Shown: piece by piece, positions 1 to 14,013 of the stretch | Numbering within the stretch: position 1 is the stretch's first letter | Layout: each line of letters opens with the position of its first letter | From: Patagioenas fasciata | Lineage: Eukaryota > Chordata > Aves > Columbiformes > Columbidae | Direction: 5' to 3' | DNA: 64,000 nucleotides | Assembly (NCBI RefSeq): GCF_037038585.1 | Contig: NC_092523.1 | Location: 32,341,501 to 32,405,500 of the forward strand | The notes under the pieces: generated by a model | Database searches by the model: none | What the model saw: the letters and a program-made list of their open reading frames with translations, nothing else | What the model was told of the DNA's origin: nothing | Made by a program: the position numbers and the translations under genes

Positions 1-94
1 GGTTATGCAAATGTCATGCATAACTATGGTTTGATTGAGATACAAAAGAATATTTCTTTCTTAAGAGAAGTTCACAAAGAGTTTTCCTCCTGGA

Positions 95-571
95 AACTAT
101 GATAAGGCAAATGGAAAATAAGTAGGTGACTGACGACAGCCAACATGGCTTCACTAAGAGAAAATTATGCCTGACAAATTTGGTGGACTTCCATGATGGG
201 GCTACAGCATTGGTGGATAAGGGAAGAGCAACTGACATCATCTACCTGGACTTGTGCAAAGCATTTGACACTGTCCCACATGATATCCTTGTGTCTAAGT
301 TGTAGAGGCATGAATGTGACAGATGGACCATTCAGTGGATAAGGAATTGGCTGGATGGTCACACTGAAAGAGTTGCGGTCAACGGGTTGATGTCCAAATG
401 GAGACCAGTGACGAGTGGAACAGGTTGCCCAGAGAAGTTCTGGATGCCCCATCCCTGAAAGTGTTCAAGGCCAGGTTGGATGGGGCTTTGAGCAACTTGG
501 TCTGGTGGAAGGTTGGAACTAGATGATTTTTAAGGTCCCTTCCAACCCAAACCACTCTATGATTCTATGAA
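95..571 (+). mobile_element. CR1 LINE fragment, internally deleted
   Basis: Non-LTR retrotransposon of the avian CR1 family, sense strand forward. A + frame translation at about 140-300 reads as reverse transcriptase, with the block [16 protein letters not shown] (compare the CR1 form YLDFCKAFDMVPHNIL), followed by RNWLDGH. A TAG at about 304 interrupts it. At about 415-420 the sequence jumps from the RT region to the extreme C-terminal segment ([18 protein letters not shown]), so the rest of the RT and thumb is deleted. It ends in the typical 3' tail, CTTCCAACCC then tATGATTCTATGA. The left edge is uncertain and may extend towards position 1. It is dead: stop codon, deletion and no 5' end. 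Confidence 0.9.
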
Positions 572-3500
572 AATGGAGCACTTCATTCAGCCTGTGCTGA
601 ATGTTAAGAAAGTTAAGCTCTGGAAAACCACAGTGCATGGTTAGGCTGGCACAGTGTCATTTCGCATAGCTGTTGCTCTGTCAGTTGGAAATCTGTGATC
701 AAGATCCCAGTGTGTGACTACCAAGGTCAGTGTTGGTTTTTGCTGTGTTTTGAAGTCTTGGTTTATCCATGAGATGTTTGTTACACACAATCTGTTTATT
801 GACTTGCTTAAAAAATACTGATAAATTTTAAAACCTTTCCAGAAAATTACTCAGTTGAAGGTTGTGATATTCTTCAAGCACTGTTCGTCATGCATTGAAT
901 GTAGTGGTGCCAAGAATGAAGCCAAAAATGAAAAGGGAACTCTCTGGCATTAGTTGCCTCAGTTATAAATAACGTTAGATGTTAGGATTTATATGATTTC
1001 GACATGGACAGTGTATATTCAGAACGTCTGGCTGGAGTGTCTACAATAGTGTCAAAGGGTAATGCCCTGTAACAGGGTTGCTATAGTGACTTCGCAGTGA
1101 CTCAATATTTTAGGGATTTCATATTTGAAAGAAGTGATGTTTGATTCTGCCGGGTGCTGAAAGTAGCGCCAAGGAATGCAGGGCAGTCTTAACACCACGG
1201 ACTTCAGAATACAGAATGCTGTTTAGAACTTCTAGGATGAAGTCTTGCAGATGGAGCTTATTTATATCATGTGAACTAACTATTCCTGTTTGTATTGTTT
1301 TGGTATACGAGCCAAAAATAAATTGCAACAGTCCACTTAGCACACTGGTTCTGTCTGGTTTGAGTGATGTCTGCCAGTGGTGTTGGGCACATCACTGTTC
1401 CATTTTCACACAGAATGGAAGTGAAATACTCTGATCTAATTCTTAAAGTCCAGTACAGATCCAGCGATGGATTCTACTTTAAATATTTCACCATTTTTTC
1501 AGAGCAATATTTGATTGCAAAGGAGATTTGTCAAAACCTTTATGTAAGAAACTCTTAAATTAATTCCTATCACCTTTGGCTTAAAATAAATGAAATATGA
1601 AATAGAAGCAATTTGTGAATCTAGGTCTTGTATTTCTGTAAGCAAGAGAAAGCAAACTTGGCTTTTAAGAACTGTATTAATTGGCAGATAATGAATACAT
1701 ACATTTTAGACATTCTATTCTGAGAAACTTGTGACATCTTGATGAGGTGACCTAGTTCTTTTTTTTGTTACCCCTTTAAGATGGCATCTTTTCCATGTGC
1801 CATAAAAAGTCATATAGAAACAAGTAAGATGTGTAATAGGAACTCCTTCCCTTCCCTTGCTCCGTGACACTTCTGTAAGCAAACCTATTTCCAATATAAT
1901 CCATTATTTCTTTTATTCTTAAGTTAGATATATTCATCCTTTCTCCTTCACTCTCTGTTCTTCCTTTCTTAGCCCACATAGAAATCAGGGAGAAAGTCTA
2001 CTTCTTTATATTAATTGAGCTTTTTAAACAATTTTCAGTAAATTGATACAGAAAATTAATCGCACTTTTTATTTTTTTTTTTTTAAAAAAGACCCACTGG
2101 AGCCTATTAGGGTATAGTGCATTGGTCAAATGGGCCAAGAGGTGCTGTGACCTGGGATGGGACTGGGCAACCTCAGCGGATCAAGAATCCCTGGTTCTGA
2201 TGCCACTTTTGCCATCAAACCAGCCAGCTGATGCTGGGTAGGGAGGAGAGAAATGAGGTGAATCATTAGTTCTGCGCTTAATTGCCATTCTTATGCCATG
2301 AGATTAGGCTACTTTTTGGGCTGTTGAGCTGTTCCCTTTGTGGACCCCCTGTGGAAGTGCACAGGAGCACACAGCCAAAGCCATTCAAAAATATGTAGAC
2401 ATTTTAGATGTTTTAGAAGCCAGCTCAGGATTTTAGGCATGTAGAAGGGCTCTCATGATTTCTACTTTAAAATCAGTGTCCAAGTGTCTAATTCCCTTTT
2501 AGAGAATCACTGGCTTTTGTGCAAATAAATATCATTTTCATCAGGGAAAGGGCTGGGATTTAATTTTGATCCTGAAGTCATTACTCATATCTTCCTATTA
2601 GCACAGAAGAAAAATATTCCAGGATTGTATTTGTAAATACTTTTCTTCCAGTTTGTCACAGTTTGTTTGTTTTGTTTTGTTTTGTTTTATTATTTTGCCT
2701 GGTTTTGAAGAGGACAGAATAGATGTGAGCTTGTAAGAGGCTTTCACTTATGTCTTACACAAGAGGCTGTCATGGAAACTTAGTAATCATGGGGTGAGAG
2801 GTAAAGCCCTGTTACTGATTAAAAACAGCTTAAAAAATAGTAAATATAAACAGCAACTTTCATATCATTTTTGCAGGCATTTTCCAGCATGGAAAATTAT
2901 TGTTAGAGACATACTTCAGGAATGAAGCACAAATAGAGTTAATAAAAATTTTCTGGATGAAATTGTGTTTTATAGGGAAACTGAATGCTCATTAAAGATG
3001 GTAGCTGTAATGATTTCCCTTTTGGATCCAGTAAAAAAAATAACACTTTTAGTCATTCCAACTGAAAAATTTTTAAAGAAAACCGAACACCAAAACTCTC
3101 TCACAAGTATTTCCACAACAATAAAAAAATCAAGTAAACTATTAAAAGAGATTTGGCTGGAGGGCTGAAGTAAGTTGAAGGATGACAGTTCTATAGTGTA
3201 GGAGGACGTAAAAATGAATTTTCAAGTTGGTTAATTCAGGTAATGAAGAAAGTGATAACTAGAACAAGGCAAGCTTAAAAAAACTATAAAATAAGCAGAT
3301 GCAAAAGAACTACAAAAATATTCACTTTGTAAATAATGACATAACTCAATAATAAATAACTCAGAGCCCCATTGTTTGGATAAAAAGCATAGTAAATAAT
3401 TTTTTTAATTTGGGGATTTAAATACGGTTTTGAAATAGCAGTTGCATTTACATAGGCTGGGATCATTACTATGAAATGTACCTAATTACCTATCCGAGTT

Positions 3501-6399
3501 GCCATTAGAAGAAAAAAATACGTGATCAGTAGTATGTTACTGCCTATTTGGCTCAAACAGCTGTCTCAGCCAGTTGTCACATTTTTTATTTTTTTTTAAT
3601 GTTTGCTTCAGTTTGAGATCTTGTGAGTTCCATCAGCTTTGTGGAAAAACAGAATAAGATGTTATCCAATAGGTTACATCTCAAAAAATGCACAATATCT
3701 TAATGTTTTGTTTTCTGGTAGTTCTTTCTCCTTGGTCTTATTGAAAGCTTTTAACTTCATGCCTCAGATGAAGAAGTGTGCTCACACCTTGGCCAGTCTG
3801 TGGTGCCTCCCTCTTGGTCCTTCTCAAGCCACTGCGTGGAGCTGCGTCAGATGCTCCTTTCCCAGGACTCTGGGGAGACACGAAACAACTTCATTTCAGT
3901 CTTAGCAAGACACGGCATCTGGCACCGCACTTTATTTTCAATTACAGCTTAAGTGTTAGTTTTAACTTTGATATGCTTGGCTCATTTTGTATATGTTAAA
4001 AAACTTTCTATCTGAATTTTCTATTTATATTTATCCCATATTCAAGGTGTGGATTTGGGACAAAAAAGTATGTGTAGACTTTTTTTTTTTTTTCCTAGAG
4101 GTTATGGCTTTAAATAGTTGTGTTCCTTGTGCAAAGCTTCTCCAAAACTCTGATTTTAGAGTTGGGGACAGCACTATGAGTCAGCACTACAAACATTCTC
4201 TTTAGACCCTTGGGAATATCTGGAATTCAACAAATGATAGCTAGTAGCTGCTTGGGACGTGCTTAATAGTAGGTTAAATGACTCATTCCTGGGTCAAAAG
4301 AACTAGTAGGAATTTGTGCCAATATAGCTCTTCTTGTTACATATGAAACACGGGTTAGCAGATTTATTCTTCATGCTTGTATTAGTCTGATAGTATATGA
4401 TTATTTTTAATAGGGTATACTACATTTCTCTTACAGAAGGTCAGGATTTGAGGTATTTTTCTTTCTAAGCACAAAGTGAAAGAGAGTTGTTAAAGAAAAG
4501 TTGAGAGAGTTGTTAAGTGATAAATTTACTTTAATCTGTACAATATTCTCTAGGAACTAGTTTCAGCAATCTGCTTAAACCATGAGAAGCAATCTAAAAT
4601 ATATTTTAACAAATGGGAAGCCCTTTAAAAAGTGTTGATTGTAATTTATTCTCTTCAGAAATGGTCCTGTCATAACATTATAGAGATAACCTGCATTACT
4701 TCTGAGCTTTATAAAGATTCTTTTTATCTCTCACATGTTTATGATCATCTTATGAAGATTAGCACTATTTTTTTTTTTTGTGGTAACCTAGATTTTTATT
4801 CTCAGAACCACATATCAGAACCATTGAAATGCTAATTACTTTATTTATCTTGACATAGAAGGATTCTTGCTGGCACTTGACGAATCCTTTTATGAATACT
4901 AGTACATCTTCTCAAATCCCATCAGAGCTGCACAAACTGTACAAACCACGTTATGTTTTTTTTTCTTGTGCATGTCAAAAGATATGTTTGTTACAGTTGG
5001 CTGCGAAGTCCTGACTTCCAAGGCGAAGCAGCATGCAATGGGCAGAACCCCGTTGAGGGATTTCCATGGTTCACTGGCGCCCTGGTCCTGCAAGCACTTT
5101 TGTTCATGTTTAACTTCTGAACAGAATAGGTAGTTATATGGGCAAGCACAGGGATATGCTTTTTCAAAGTTAGCACCTCTAGTTATGTAAAGCTCCACAG
5201 CTTTTTGGTCCATAGCTGTAAGACAAGTCAGAATCAACAGCAAACTAACTTTTAATCAGTTTGTCATTTGGGCTTTTACAGTGTTTTGTTTTGGTCTGTG
5301 CAAGAGTTTCAGAAACTAATGAGGATTTTTTTTAAAATGTAAAATTCCCTGAGCATGAATTTCCGCATAACTCTATGAAAATATGTTCATGCTCTTTTGA
5401 CAGTATAAGGGAAGGTCTTAAAGGACCTTTCCATAGGAAAATAAAATAAATAAAATACTTTGTTCTTTCAGTGCATTCCTTCTAATGTGATCAGCTGTTT
5501 CATGGCGAGAAGAGAATTTCTGATCGACTTCTTTATTGAAAGAATGTGCTGTGAAAGTCCTTGGGGTATGCAAGTCAGAGAGCTGTTGGACGAGGCACGT
5601 TAGATAATTCCAGTGTGATATAATTGCTAAGGAGCAGAAAAGAAGTCTCTAAAGCCAGAACATAAGCTATAAAATAATGTTCTAGGTCAAAACACAGTTG
5701 GATTTGTAACTGGAAACAAAATGGGAGCCAAAGTGGACTACACAAAGTCTGGAGAGAAACAAGAATTTCCTCCAAGAGAGAAGCTGAATATCTTATTGCA
5801 GTTACTTGGTTCTGAACAGCACTGTGTGTGCTCAGTCTTGTCCAAAGTGCCTCAGATCTGGTGTCCTTCACTGGTACCCACCAGACCCTGTACCTTCATG
5901 AACACCTCTCTGGTGCTGCTGTGTCAGCACACAAATACACCTTCTGGCTGAATGTACAATAACACGCCTCTGCTGGGTGGTAACATGGTCTTGTAGTTTC
6001 AAGTGTGCATGACTGAAAACACATGTGAAACTCTGTCTGAGTGTCCATAGGACCTCTGAACCAAACACTACATAGTGGAGACATACTGATCTGCCCCACA
6101 GTGCTCTAGATATATAGCAGGACAGATGCAAGCTATTTTATTTCACCTCCCAGTGCACTCCCTGCGTCTTGGCTGGGAGCCAGCAAGGGTTCTAGGTTTG
6201 AATGCCTTTAGCAGGGTAGCTGCTCTGTGCTCCTGTTCCCAGGATTAAGTTTTAGAAAGTCAAATGAACCGCAGCAGTGCTGCTCCTATCTGTCTTCGTA
6301 ATGATCCATAAATTTACTGTTATTACCAGGGGTGAACTGTTATCACAGCCAGGTGATAGGTCTGAAGTAACCAGAAAGGAACCAGAACCATGATCTAGT
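572..6399. other. Non-coding stretch upstream of SLC7A2
   Basis: AT-rich sequence in which I recognise no exon, RNA gene or complete element. It holds a short TTTTG-type repeat near 2667-2690 and several poly-T runs (2071-2084, 4080-4093, 4769-4781). ORFs here are under 120 codons and match nothing I know. In mammals SLC7A2 has non-coding first exons tens of kilobases 5' of the ATG exon, so this may be first-intron sequence or true intergenic DNA; the sequence alone does not decide. Confidence 0.5.
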
Positions 6400-6483
6400 A
6401 AATGGACTGAAGCTGGACCAAGGGTTGGACTTGATGATCTCTGAGGTCTTTTCCAACCCAGTCCATTCTGTGATTCTGTGAAA
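6400..6483 (+). mobile_element. CR1 LINE 3' end fragment
   Basis: About 80 bases of CR1 3' terminus in sense orientation. It shows GGTTGGACTTGATGATCTCTG, then TTTTCCAACCCAGTCC, then two copies of ATTCTGTG at 6465-6480, the CR1 3' octamer repeat. It is a severely 5'-truncated insertion with no coding capacity. Confidence 0.85.
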
Positions 6484-8024
6484 GTGCACTTGCAAGTGAC
6501 TTTCTAGTCAGTAGTGTTTCTACTGTTAATTTAAAGACTGAGGATGAGATTTTGAACTGATTTATACAACTCCTGAAGGATTTGAACTTCTAGTGTCTAT
6601 AACAAATCTGTATCATTATAAGGTCAAGAATAAAAATGAAGAGAGGCAGGAAGCAAAGAGGGATCTGGTTAATACTAAATCTGACTTATTGTAATCTTGT
6701 GTCTGGCATTTTCTATCAAAGGAAGATCCACTTCTGAAGAGCCAATCCCAGAGGACCTGGTGCCTCAGTGTTAGAAATGGTACCAAAGAAAGTTTTGGAG
6801 ATGCTGTGGTTACCTGGAGGAATAAATAATTGCTCATTTTGCAGTTTTCAGTGAGATGTACTGGAATTGGATTTTTGCAAACTCTAGAAACCTTATGGTA
6901 CATTCACTGGATTGTTTTATGCTATGTGTTAGCTGAAGTTGTTAAATATGCTGATTGTGAAGTATGTTACGGCACTTGCAGACAAACTTAAACTAGAGAA
7001 ATAATTTGCATGGTTACATTTCTATTCTGTTTGGATACTAAATCCATGTAAGACGTAATGATAGTGCTCTACTGTGAAATAATAAGTGTTGGGTTTTTTC
7101 TTCTTAATTACACAGTGAATAAAATTGGAAGAGTTCTAGAGATTGCAGTTGGTAGTGAAAAAAAGATCAAAAAAAAAGGTGACACCCTAAAATTTATATT
7201 GTGGAAAAGTGTGAATAATCCTCGCGGTGGTGTGGTTGTCTATTGTTGTGAGAGGAAGGGTTAGTCCATTCTGGCATAGCTGTCTACTTTTTCCAGTTTT
7301 GTAATTCAAAATCCTTATTTTGAATCAAATCCTGACCCCAATGACATCATTTGGAATTTTGCTTTTGGCTTCAATCTGACCAGGTTTGTGTATTTAAAAC
7401 CAAGAGTTGTTTGTCTTGCTGGGAATATGACAACATGTCCTGGACAGCTCTGTGTTAGTTCTCCACTATGCAAAAGGTTTTGGAATGTGTGTATATACAA
7501 ATGCAAACAATGCATGTATATAAAATGTCCAGAAAATATTTTATAGGTGTTTATAGATGCTATAGAAATAACTATGATTATAGGTAAATAATATGCTTAC
7601 AGGAATGCAAATTTGAAATTTAACTACTTTCTTACGCTTGTTCTACCTTAAATACAGGATTCCAATTCCCCTGTTTAAATTTGGGCCCATACCCCTGTTA
7701 AAAGCACATCTATATGGCCTGAATAGTCTTCAGTTCTATGGCTACATTTAGAAAGTAGTTGACAGTAGTTATCAAGGTTTGCTTTTTTGTTTGTTTTGTT
7801 CAGGGTTGGTTGCTCGGCATTAACCTGGCAGGAGTATACCAGAAAGTGATCGAAGCAGAACACCAGGCTGGCCACACACTGCCCTGATACTATGGGAAAG
7901 GTATGCCTGAGGAAAACTAGCTTTTGGAAGCCAAGTAGAAATGGAGTCTCTGTATTCAGCAGATAATCAAGCAATTACGGCTTCTACTTTTTTTTGTCTT
8001 TTTTAAAGTGGAATGGATGTTTCC

Positions 8025-8057
8025 CCATAATTAAGCAATGAATTGCTTAATTTATGG
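8025..8057. repeat. Short near-perfect inverted repeat
   Basis: ATTAAGCAAT at 8030-8039 is followed after two bases by its exact reverse complement ATTGCTTAAT at 8042-8051. With one bulged base the pairing extends to CCATA/TATGG, giving about 15 paired bases around a 2-base centre. It could form a cruciform or RNA hairpin; the loop is too small for a typical microRNA precursor. Confidence 0.7.
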
Positions 8058-11000
8058 ATTAGAAACAATTCCTAATATATCTACATGGTTGGAAATGATT
8101 CAGAATTGGCCTTGAGGATATCAACTAAAATCCACACAAGTAATAATCAGGTCATTCATGGACTTGCTATAGGGTGATGGTTTGCGGAAAAAAAAAGCCC
8201 AGATGTTGTCGTGGTTGAGAGTGATGCTCCTTTAAAGTAAGTTCCATGTATTTCCGCACAAGAAACCTAACCTGTTCAGCAGCTTGCACCTCCATCATAA
8301 TTTCTTCATAATTTCTCTGTTCTCTGACCAGGTACAAAATGCAAAAGTGTTAAAGTTCGCGTTGAACAAGGGTGAGATCAGCTCAAGGGGAACAATGACT
8401 ATGTTGTCATTAGTGCTTCAAGGAACAAGACCTTTTCACACTTTTTTGCACTTTAAGGAAAGAATAGCCTTCGATAATGTAAGAAATGACATCTGGATTT
8501 GGGGTCTTGAAATATAGCCCGCCCCTGTGGAGCACACTCTTTTTGGAGGTATCTCTCCTTGGATCTGAGAGAGCTGAGGAAAGGTTGTCTTTCTCCCCTC
8601 CCTGTGGCTGCAGGATTTTCCACAGGGGAAGGAAGAGGAGCCTTCTATGCCCCTGCAGCACTGGCAGCCTTGACACTCAGGGAAAACTAAAAGCTGAGAG
8701 CAAGGTGCTGGGGGCTGCCATATGGTTTTTCTTCATATTTTCTTAGGAAAGACTTTAATGATGAAAAGCATAGGACTTTTCTCAGCAAGACTCATATTTT
8801 CAGTGTTCTCTGAACAAAAACAGGGATAGCGAAACAGAAGTGTTTTAAAGGGAAGAAAATGCCATGAATTGACTGGAAATGCTACTACATGTTTGTGCTG
8901 GAGTTCTCTGCCATTGGAAGTAATAAAAATACAGCTGTATATTATCCATTGGGTTTTGGTTTATTCTGGAAGCTAATTTTTAAGAAATTGAGGATTATTT
9001 ATTGGTTGTGTCAGGGGAATATTTGGACTGTTCTAATTCCAGTGTTCAACTTTTTCACATTTCAAGCCATATAAAGGAGAACAAGATATATGGTGTATCT
9101 ACCCTAGTTCAACAGAATGGGCTCGAACTATTATTATTATTATAATCATCATTTATAATCTTCCTAAATTTACTCAGCAAAAGCAGTTTTCATGCTACAG
9201 TACTGGATTCAGGTCTTAGAGTGTTGCAAAATATCCTTCAATATGATTCAAAGGCAGTTTATTTTTGAAAAGGAGAGTGAACACGAAAGTAGGGAAGACT
9301 TTGCCTCCACAGTGGGAGCCCAAGTTTGAGACTGACAATTTTGCTTTTCCTTCAGGTTGTGTAAAAGAAGCCACCAGGGTGTGTGGCAAGTACCCTCACA
9401 ACAGTGTGTGTTTTATATGGCATCACATATGTGTGTTTAAATGTAGAAAATGGCATTCCAGCAGGATTTTGTGTCATGAAGAGAGTGGGTATGATGTCTC
9501 AGAGCAGCAGCAAAAATTTCTGTCCCTCCCCACCTTAGCTGGGCAAATAGCTGTCCGGCTCACAGCCCTCCAATCACCCGGGCTGCCCAGCTTCCACCCC
9601 CTCAGCACCAGCAGCTCGCACACCACCTACAGCTTTAAAGGAAAAATTGTAATAAAATCACTTTCAGTCATTACTCTTCCATTTAAGACGGCAGAAGTTC
9701 GGGACTGGGTAAGAGGAGCAGAAGTTTGCCTGGCAGAAGTTGCTCTGAATCAGGTTTGTAATGAAGTTTACTGCTGAAAGAACTAACCTGAAAGCAATGT
9801 AGTTTTCTCATAGGAACCTTTGCCTTTAACAGATGTGCTTTTTGAGCAGCAAGACTGGTGGTATGCAGTATTACAGTTAGTGTACTTTACAGCATTATTG
9901 TGCCTCTGACGAAGTGCAAATTGCAATGTTAATATATAGACAATGTGATTTATGTTTTTCTTCCCAGTCTGACTGGAAGGTGTTCCTGCTTTTGGGTGAT
10001 AAATCTTTTCCATTTTACATATAATAGACTTCTGTTACAGGTGCTGCTTGCCAATTTTAGGGCTTTAAATATTTTTTAAATACACAGTTTTAAATATTCC
10101 AAGACTTTAGAAATTTTGTTAAAGTCTTGGGCAGAACATCAACTTCGAGGACACTTGTAGTAAAATCATGTATTGTCTGTGCATGTGTGTACACACACAC
10201 AAATCATAGACTATACCTAGTTTTGCTTCATCTCTGAATTCTTTTACTTTCATATATTATTGCACAAGATCTAATCAACACAATACTGCAATTTTGACTA
10301 AGGTTAAATATACAGAAGTGCAAACAAAAAATTTCTTGTAAATTCTACAGATGCAAAATGTAAAATATAAACTTTTACAGGTTTTTTCAGGAAAATGAGG
10401 CTGACAAAGGACTAAATTAATCTGTATATATTTATATTTTCTATTTTCAGTATGTTACAAACTTATTGGAGTATTTTCTCCTTAAATGGTATGTTCCTTA
10501 AAATGTCAAACCACTGCACCTGACATTTATAGTCTACTATAGTATAAATAATAGAAAATCAACAAAATAGTTTATAAGTTAAATATCTTTAAATTACTTT
10601 TGCTCCAGGAATCTTTAAACATACATCTCAGTAACAGTATTAAAACTTCCAGAGGTTTTATATTGCTTTATAACAATGACTTTCCATATGATATTTTTTA
10701 TCTTTTTTATTAGAGCTTTTAACTGAAAACTTTGTAGGAGAAGTTGAATGGCAGCTGCCGCAAAACTTTTGGTTTTCCCACCTGTAGTTCGGTTTGATGT
10801 CTACTGACTTAAACCACTTATTTCATATAATTAAAATAAAAGTTATTTTAAAGGAAGAGTGTGATGATAGATGATACAAGGTACTTTTTGCTACAATATC
10901 CACCTGTTACTTGTATTTTGTTTTGGGGTAGGAGGCTGTTAGGTGTTTTTTTTACTTGGAAACTACTTTGCAAAAGTGGTAGTTTTTACATGACTTGAAG

Positions 11001-11392
11001 TAGTCAAAGCAACTTTAATAGAAACTCTGCTGATGACGACTTTGTCCCTTGCATTGTATTTGCATTTAGAAGTTTTTTTATACCAAACTTTTCCTGCTAG
11101 AAGAGGGTGAACAATAGATGACCATTAAATGTTCCTGATCATCCATTTGAATGGAAAAGCTGGTATTAATTATAAGGCTGGATTAGCATTCAGATGCATG
11201 GTAATCAAGCAATAAATTATCTGATTTACAGCTGATCAGGAAAGACTGAAATTAAAAAGGGTGTATCAGGAGTTACTGTTGAAAAAGAAATCTCAAGACA
11301 ATAATGAACAAAAGAGATAGGAGAAGTATCTGTGCCTATTCAGGTACTTGGACAAATATAATGAAATGTCCATGTTACATGAGGAAGCTTTT

Positions 11393-11455
11393 TTGTTTGT
11401 TTTGGGGTGGTGGTGTTGGTTTGTTGTTGGTGGTGGTGGTTGGTTGGTTGGTTTT
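11393..11455 (+). repeat. GT-rich simple repeat (TTTG / GGT / TTGG)
   Basis: A tract made only of G and T, moving from TTTG units through GGTGGTGG to four TTGG units. The paired G runs could form a two-layer G-quadruplex on the + strand, but no three-G series with short loops is present. A low-complexity repeat in non-coding DNA. Confidence 0.8.
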
Positions 11456-12284
11456 CCCTATGTTAGAGGAGGTCTGTCCAATTCTTTTTCTGTCTAAACT
11501 GAGTCCTCCTGTCCTGCCTGTCTCTTTGACACATGTGGTTGAAGGGGTGAAACTGTAAACTGCAATGTGGAAGGCATTGCACTTCTCTCTAGGAATGTGT
11601 TCAAGGAAGGAGGAAGCTTGAATAAGGGCTGAACATTAGTCCTCAAGTCTAAGGCAGCTGAACTTGGGCGTCCCATTTTCAGAGGACTGTTGGAGGTGTA
11701 TTCCATGTTATAGAGTAATCTGTAGCTAAAGAAAAACTTCGTCCAAAAGAGACTTCATAAGTGCAGTGACCCAGCACGTGCAGAGCCAGAGAGCTGCCAC
11801 CTCAGTTGTACACAGCAAAAGGAACGTGCCAAGGTCAGTGACAAATGGACATCATAGGTGTTTGCTTGTGACAAATGTCTCTGTAAAGCAGACTTCACCA
11901 AAGTGAAGCCTAGCACATGTTTGAATGCATGGGAGAAGGAACAGATTGTGTCTGCTCCTTATCCTAATTAGAAATAACTGTACACTGTTCGTCAATGCAA
12001 GGGCATTTTCCTTTTTGGTTTTGTATCACTGATTTCCTATGCTTGAACTCTATATAACCTCAGGATTCAACCTTTACTCTGTTTAAACTGCATGAACAAC
12101 TCAGCCCGCCCTGACTGGTGGCACTTTCAGGCCACATGCCCAATACTGCTGTTCAAAGGCAGGCAGGTACCTAAATCTGCCCTCAAACATAGGACAGGTG
12201 CCTCAGAGGTGCCTCAGAAGCACTGTGAGCTGTGTCAGCAGCAGAGCATTAGGAGGACTCGCTTCCTTCTTGACTGGTTACGCA

Positions 12285-12412
12285 ATATAATGCCATTATA
12301 TATATATAAAATATATAATATATAATATATATAAAATATATATGATTACCATTATAGATATTATATATATAACTCTTAATAGATAATTAATTATATATAT
12401 AACTTAATTTCC
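12285..12412. repeat. AT-dinucleotide-rich tract
   Basis: Successive runs of TA and ATATAA units, including TATATATATAAAATATAT near 12296 and a second block TTATATATATAACT repeated imperfectly near 12360-12403. Interrupted microsatellite, unlikely to encode anything. Confidence 0.85.
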
Positions 12413-12858
12413 CAAGCTGTCAAGCATACCCAGGAAGGGTCAGAGAAGAGCCACTGCTCATTAGCTGTGCAGGATGTTCATTGTGGGCCCAGGCCAGAGC
12501 TGGTGGATCTGATGGCAGCAGAGGCAGAGGAAGTAGACCACAGTGGTCTGCTAGGACAAAGGAGGCTTAAGACTCCAACAGGGAAGGGAGGAAGTAAAAA
12601 GAAGCAGTTACGAAAACACTGAGACCTGCTGGTCAAAAAGTATGAAAGATCACTTTTTTCCATGTTCACTTACCCTACTTCATGTTCCTCTCTGTCCTAA
12701 AGATAACAGAAAACTGTGATTTGCCCAGTCATGCTGGATCAGGAATAATACCCTTTTTAAGATTATGTGTTTGTAGTCAGTGTAAATTTATCTAGGACAA
12801 TGCTGCCACCAAAAGGCACACCCAGCTGTTACTTTCTTTGCTTCTGTAAGTTGGTATG

Positions 12859-12902
12859 TGAGCATGAGCATGTGCTCAGTGAGCATGTGAGCATATGCTC
12901 AG
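12859..12902. repeat. Two-copy direct repeat with internal palindrome
   Basis: Two adjacent units of 21 and 23 bases (12859-12879, 12880-12902), each starting TGAGCATG and ending TGCTCAG. Each unit contains a palindromic core built on GAGCAT/ATGCTC, so the array is both directly and inversely repeated. No known element recognised. Confidence 0.65.
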
Positions 12903-14013
12903 TCAGCCACAGTACTACACACAATAAACTGCACTTGTGAGTCAACCTGCCTTGGCACTGAATCAGAGCCCAGGTTGCTCTCTTGCAGTGGGTAATGCAT
13001 TAGAGGATCTGTCTTACAAGGGACACCTCAGAAAAAGGTTACGCTTGTCAGTGATTTCTGAAGACACTTTGCAGCCACTTACGTATATTATTTAGTCCCA
13101 CATACAGGCCAAATATCTTCATAAGCTCATCAGTTCTTCCTGATGTAGCTTTCTATTGAGTATGAAGTGGTCAGTACCAGAGTCTTGGGATGTCTTGGCC
13201 AAATCTGAAAGGGAACCATGTCTGAAGTAGTGCTCTGCACTTGGTACACAGCAACAGAAGTTGTGAAGCAGTGTTCGGACACTGTTTGCTATGTATACAT
13301 ATAGGAAACAGGGTAAGATGTTCTGGATTGCAGTGGCCATCATAAAAGGATATGTCTTCATCAAGTCCATGTTAGGATGGATATGGCTAAAAATATAAGA
13401 TTCTTATGTGTATGGGATATTTCTCTTTTGTCTACAGACACAAAGTTTGTATCTTGAACCTCGTTTGTGACTGTGCTCCACTTTTTAAAGGGTAAAGAAG
13501 AAAGCATGAGTTTGAGTCAGAAGAGGTGTTTCATCTTACTGGCTTGTGGCTAGCAAGAACCAGCCTCTTGTTCTCTCCACAAGAATCAGAGAAAGTAGAA
13601 GCAGATAAAAACCTCCTATTTTGTCACAATGGTTCCTTCTCAGCAGAGAAAACCGTAATACCAACCAACTGGCCACTTCAATAGATGACTTAACCTTCAG
13701 GACTTCCTGTCCCAAATTACAATGGAGGATTCTGAGATACCATTTGCACAATGAAAGTCTTGGAAACTGTTTAGTGTTCTGAGAACAACATCTGCCAGAG
13801 GAGTTTTTTCCTGTTAGTGACAAATGAACTATCATTTGGGAGGAAAAAAATCAATTCCTTAAGAAAATGCCATGTTTCTGCAACATTGAAATTGCAAAGG
13901 GGAAGGGCATGAAGTCAGTACAGTGTTGCTGCCTGTCCCCATGAGTACAGCCTAATGAGTATTTTAATACATTGTCCTAAGTAATTGCTACAGCCTCAGG
14001 AGTGTCATATGGG

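Noticed and set aside
9265-9777. 170-codon + strand ORF upstream of SLC7A2
   Set aside because: No domain, no hydrophobic pattern, no nearby splice or promoter context. Treated as chance.
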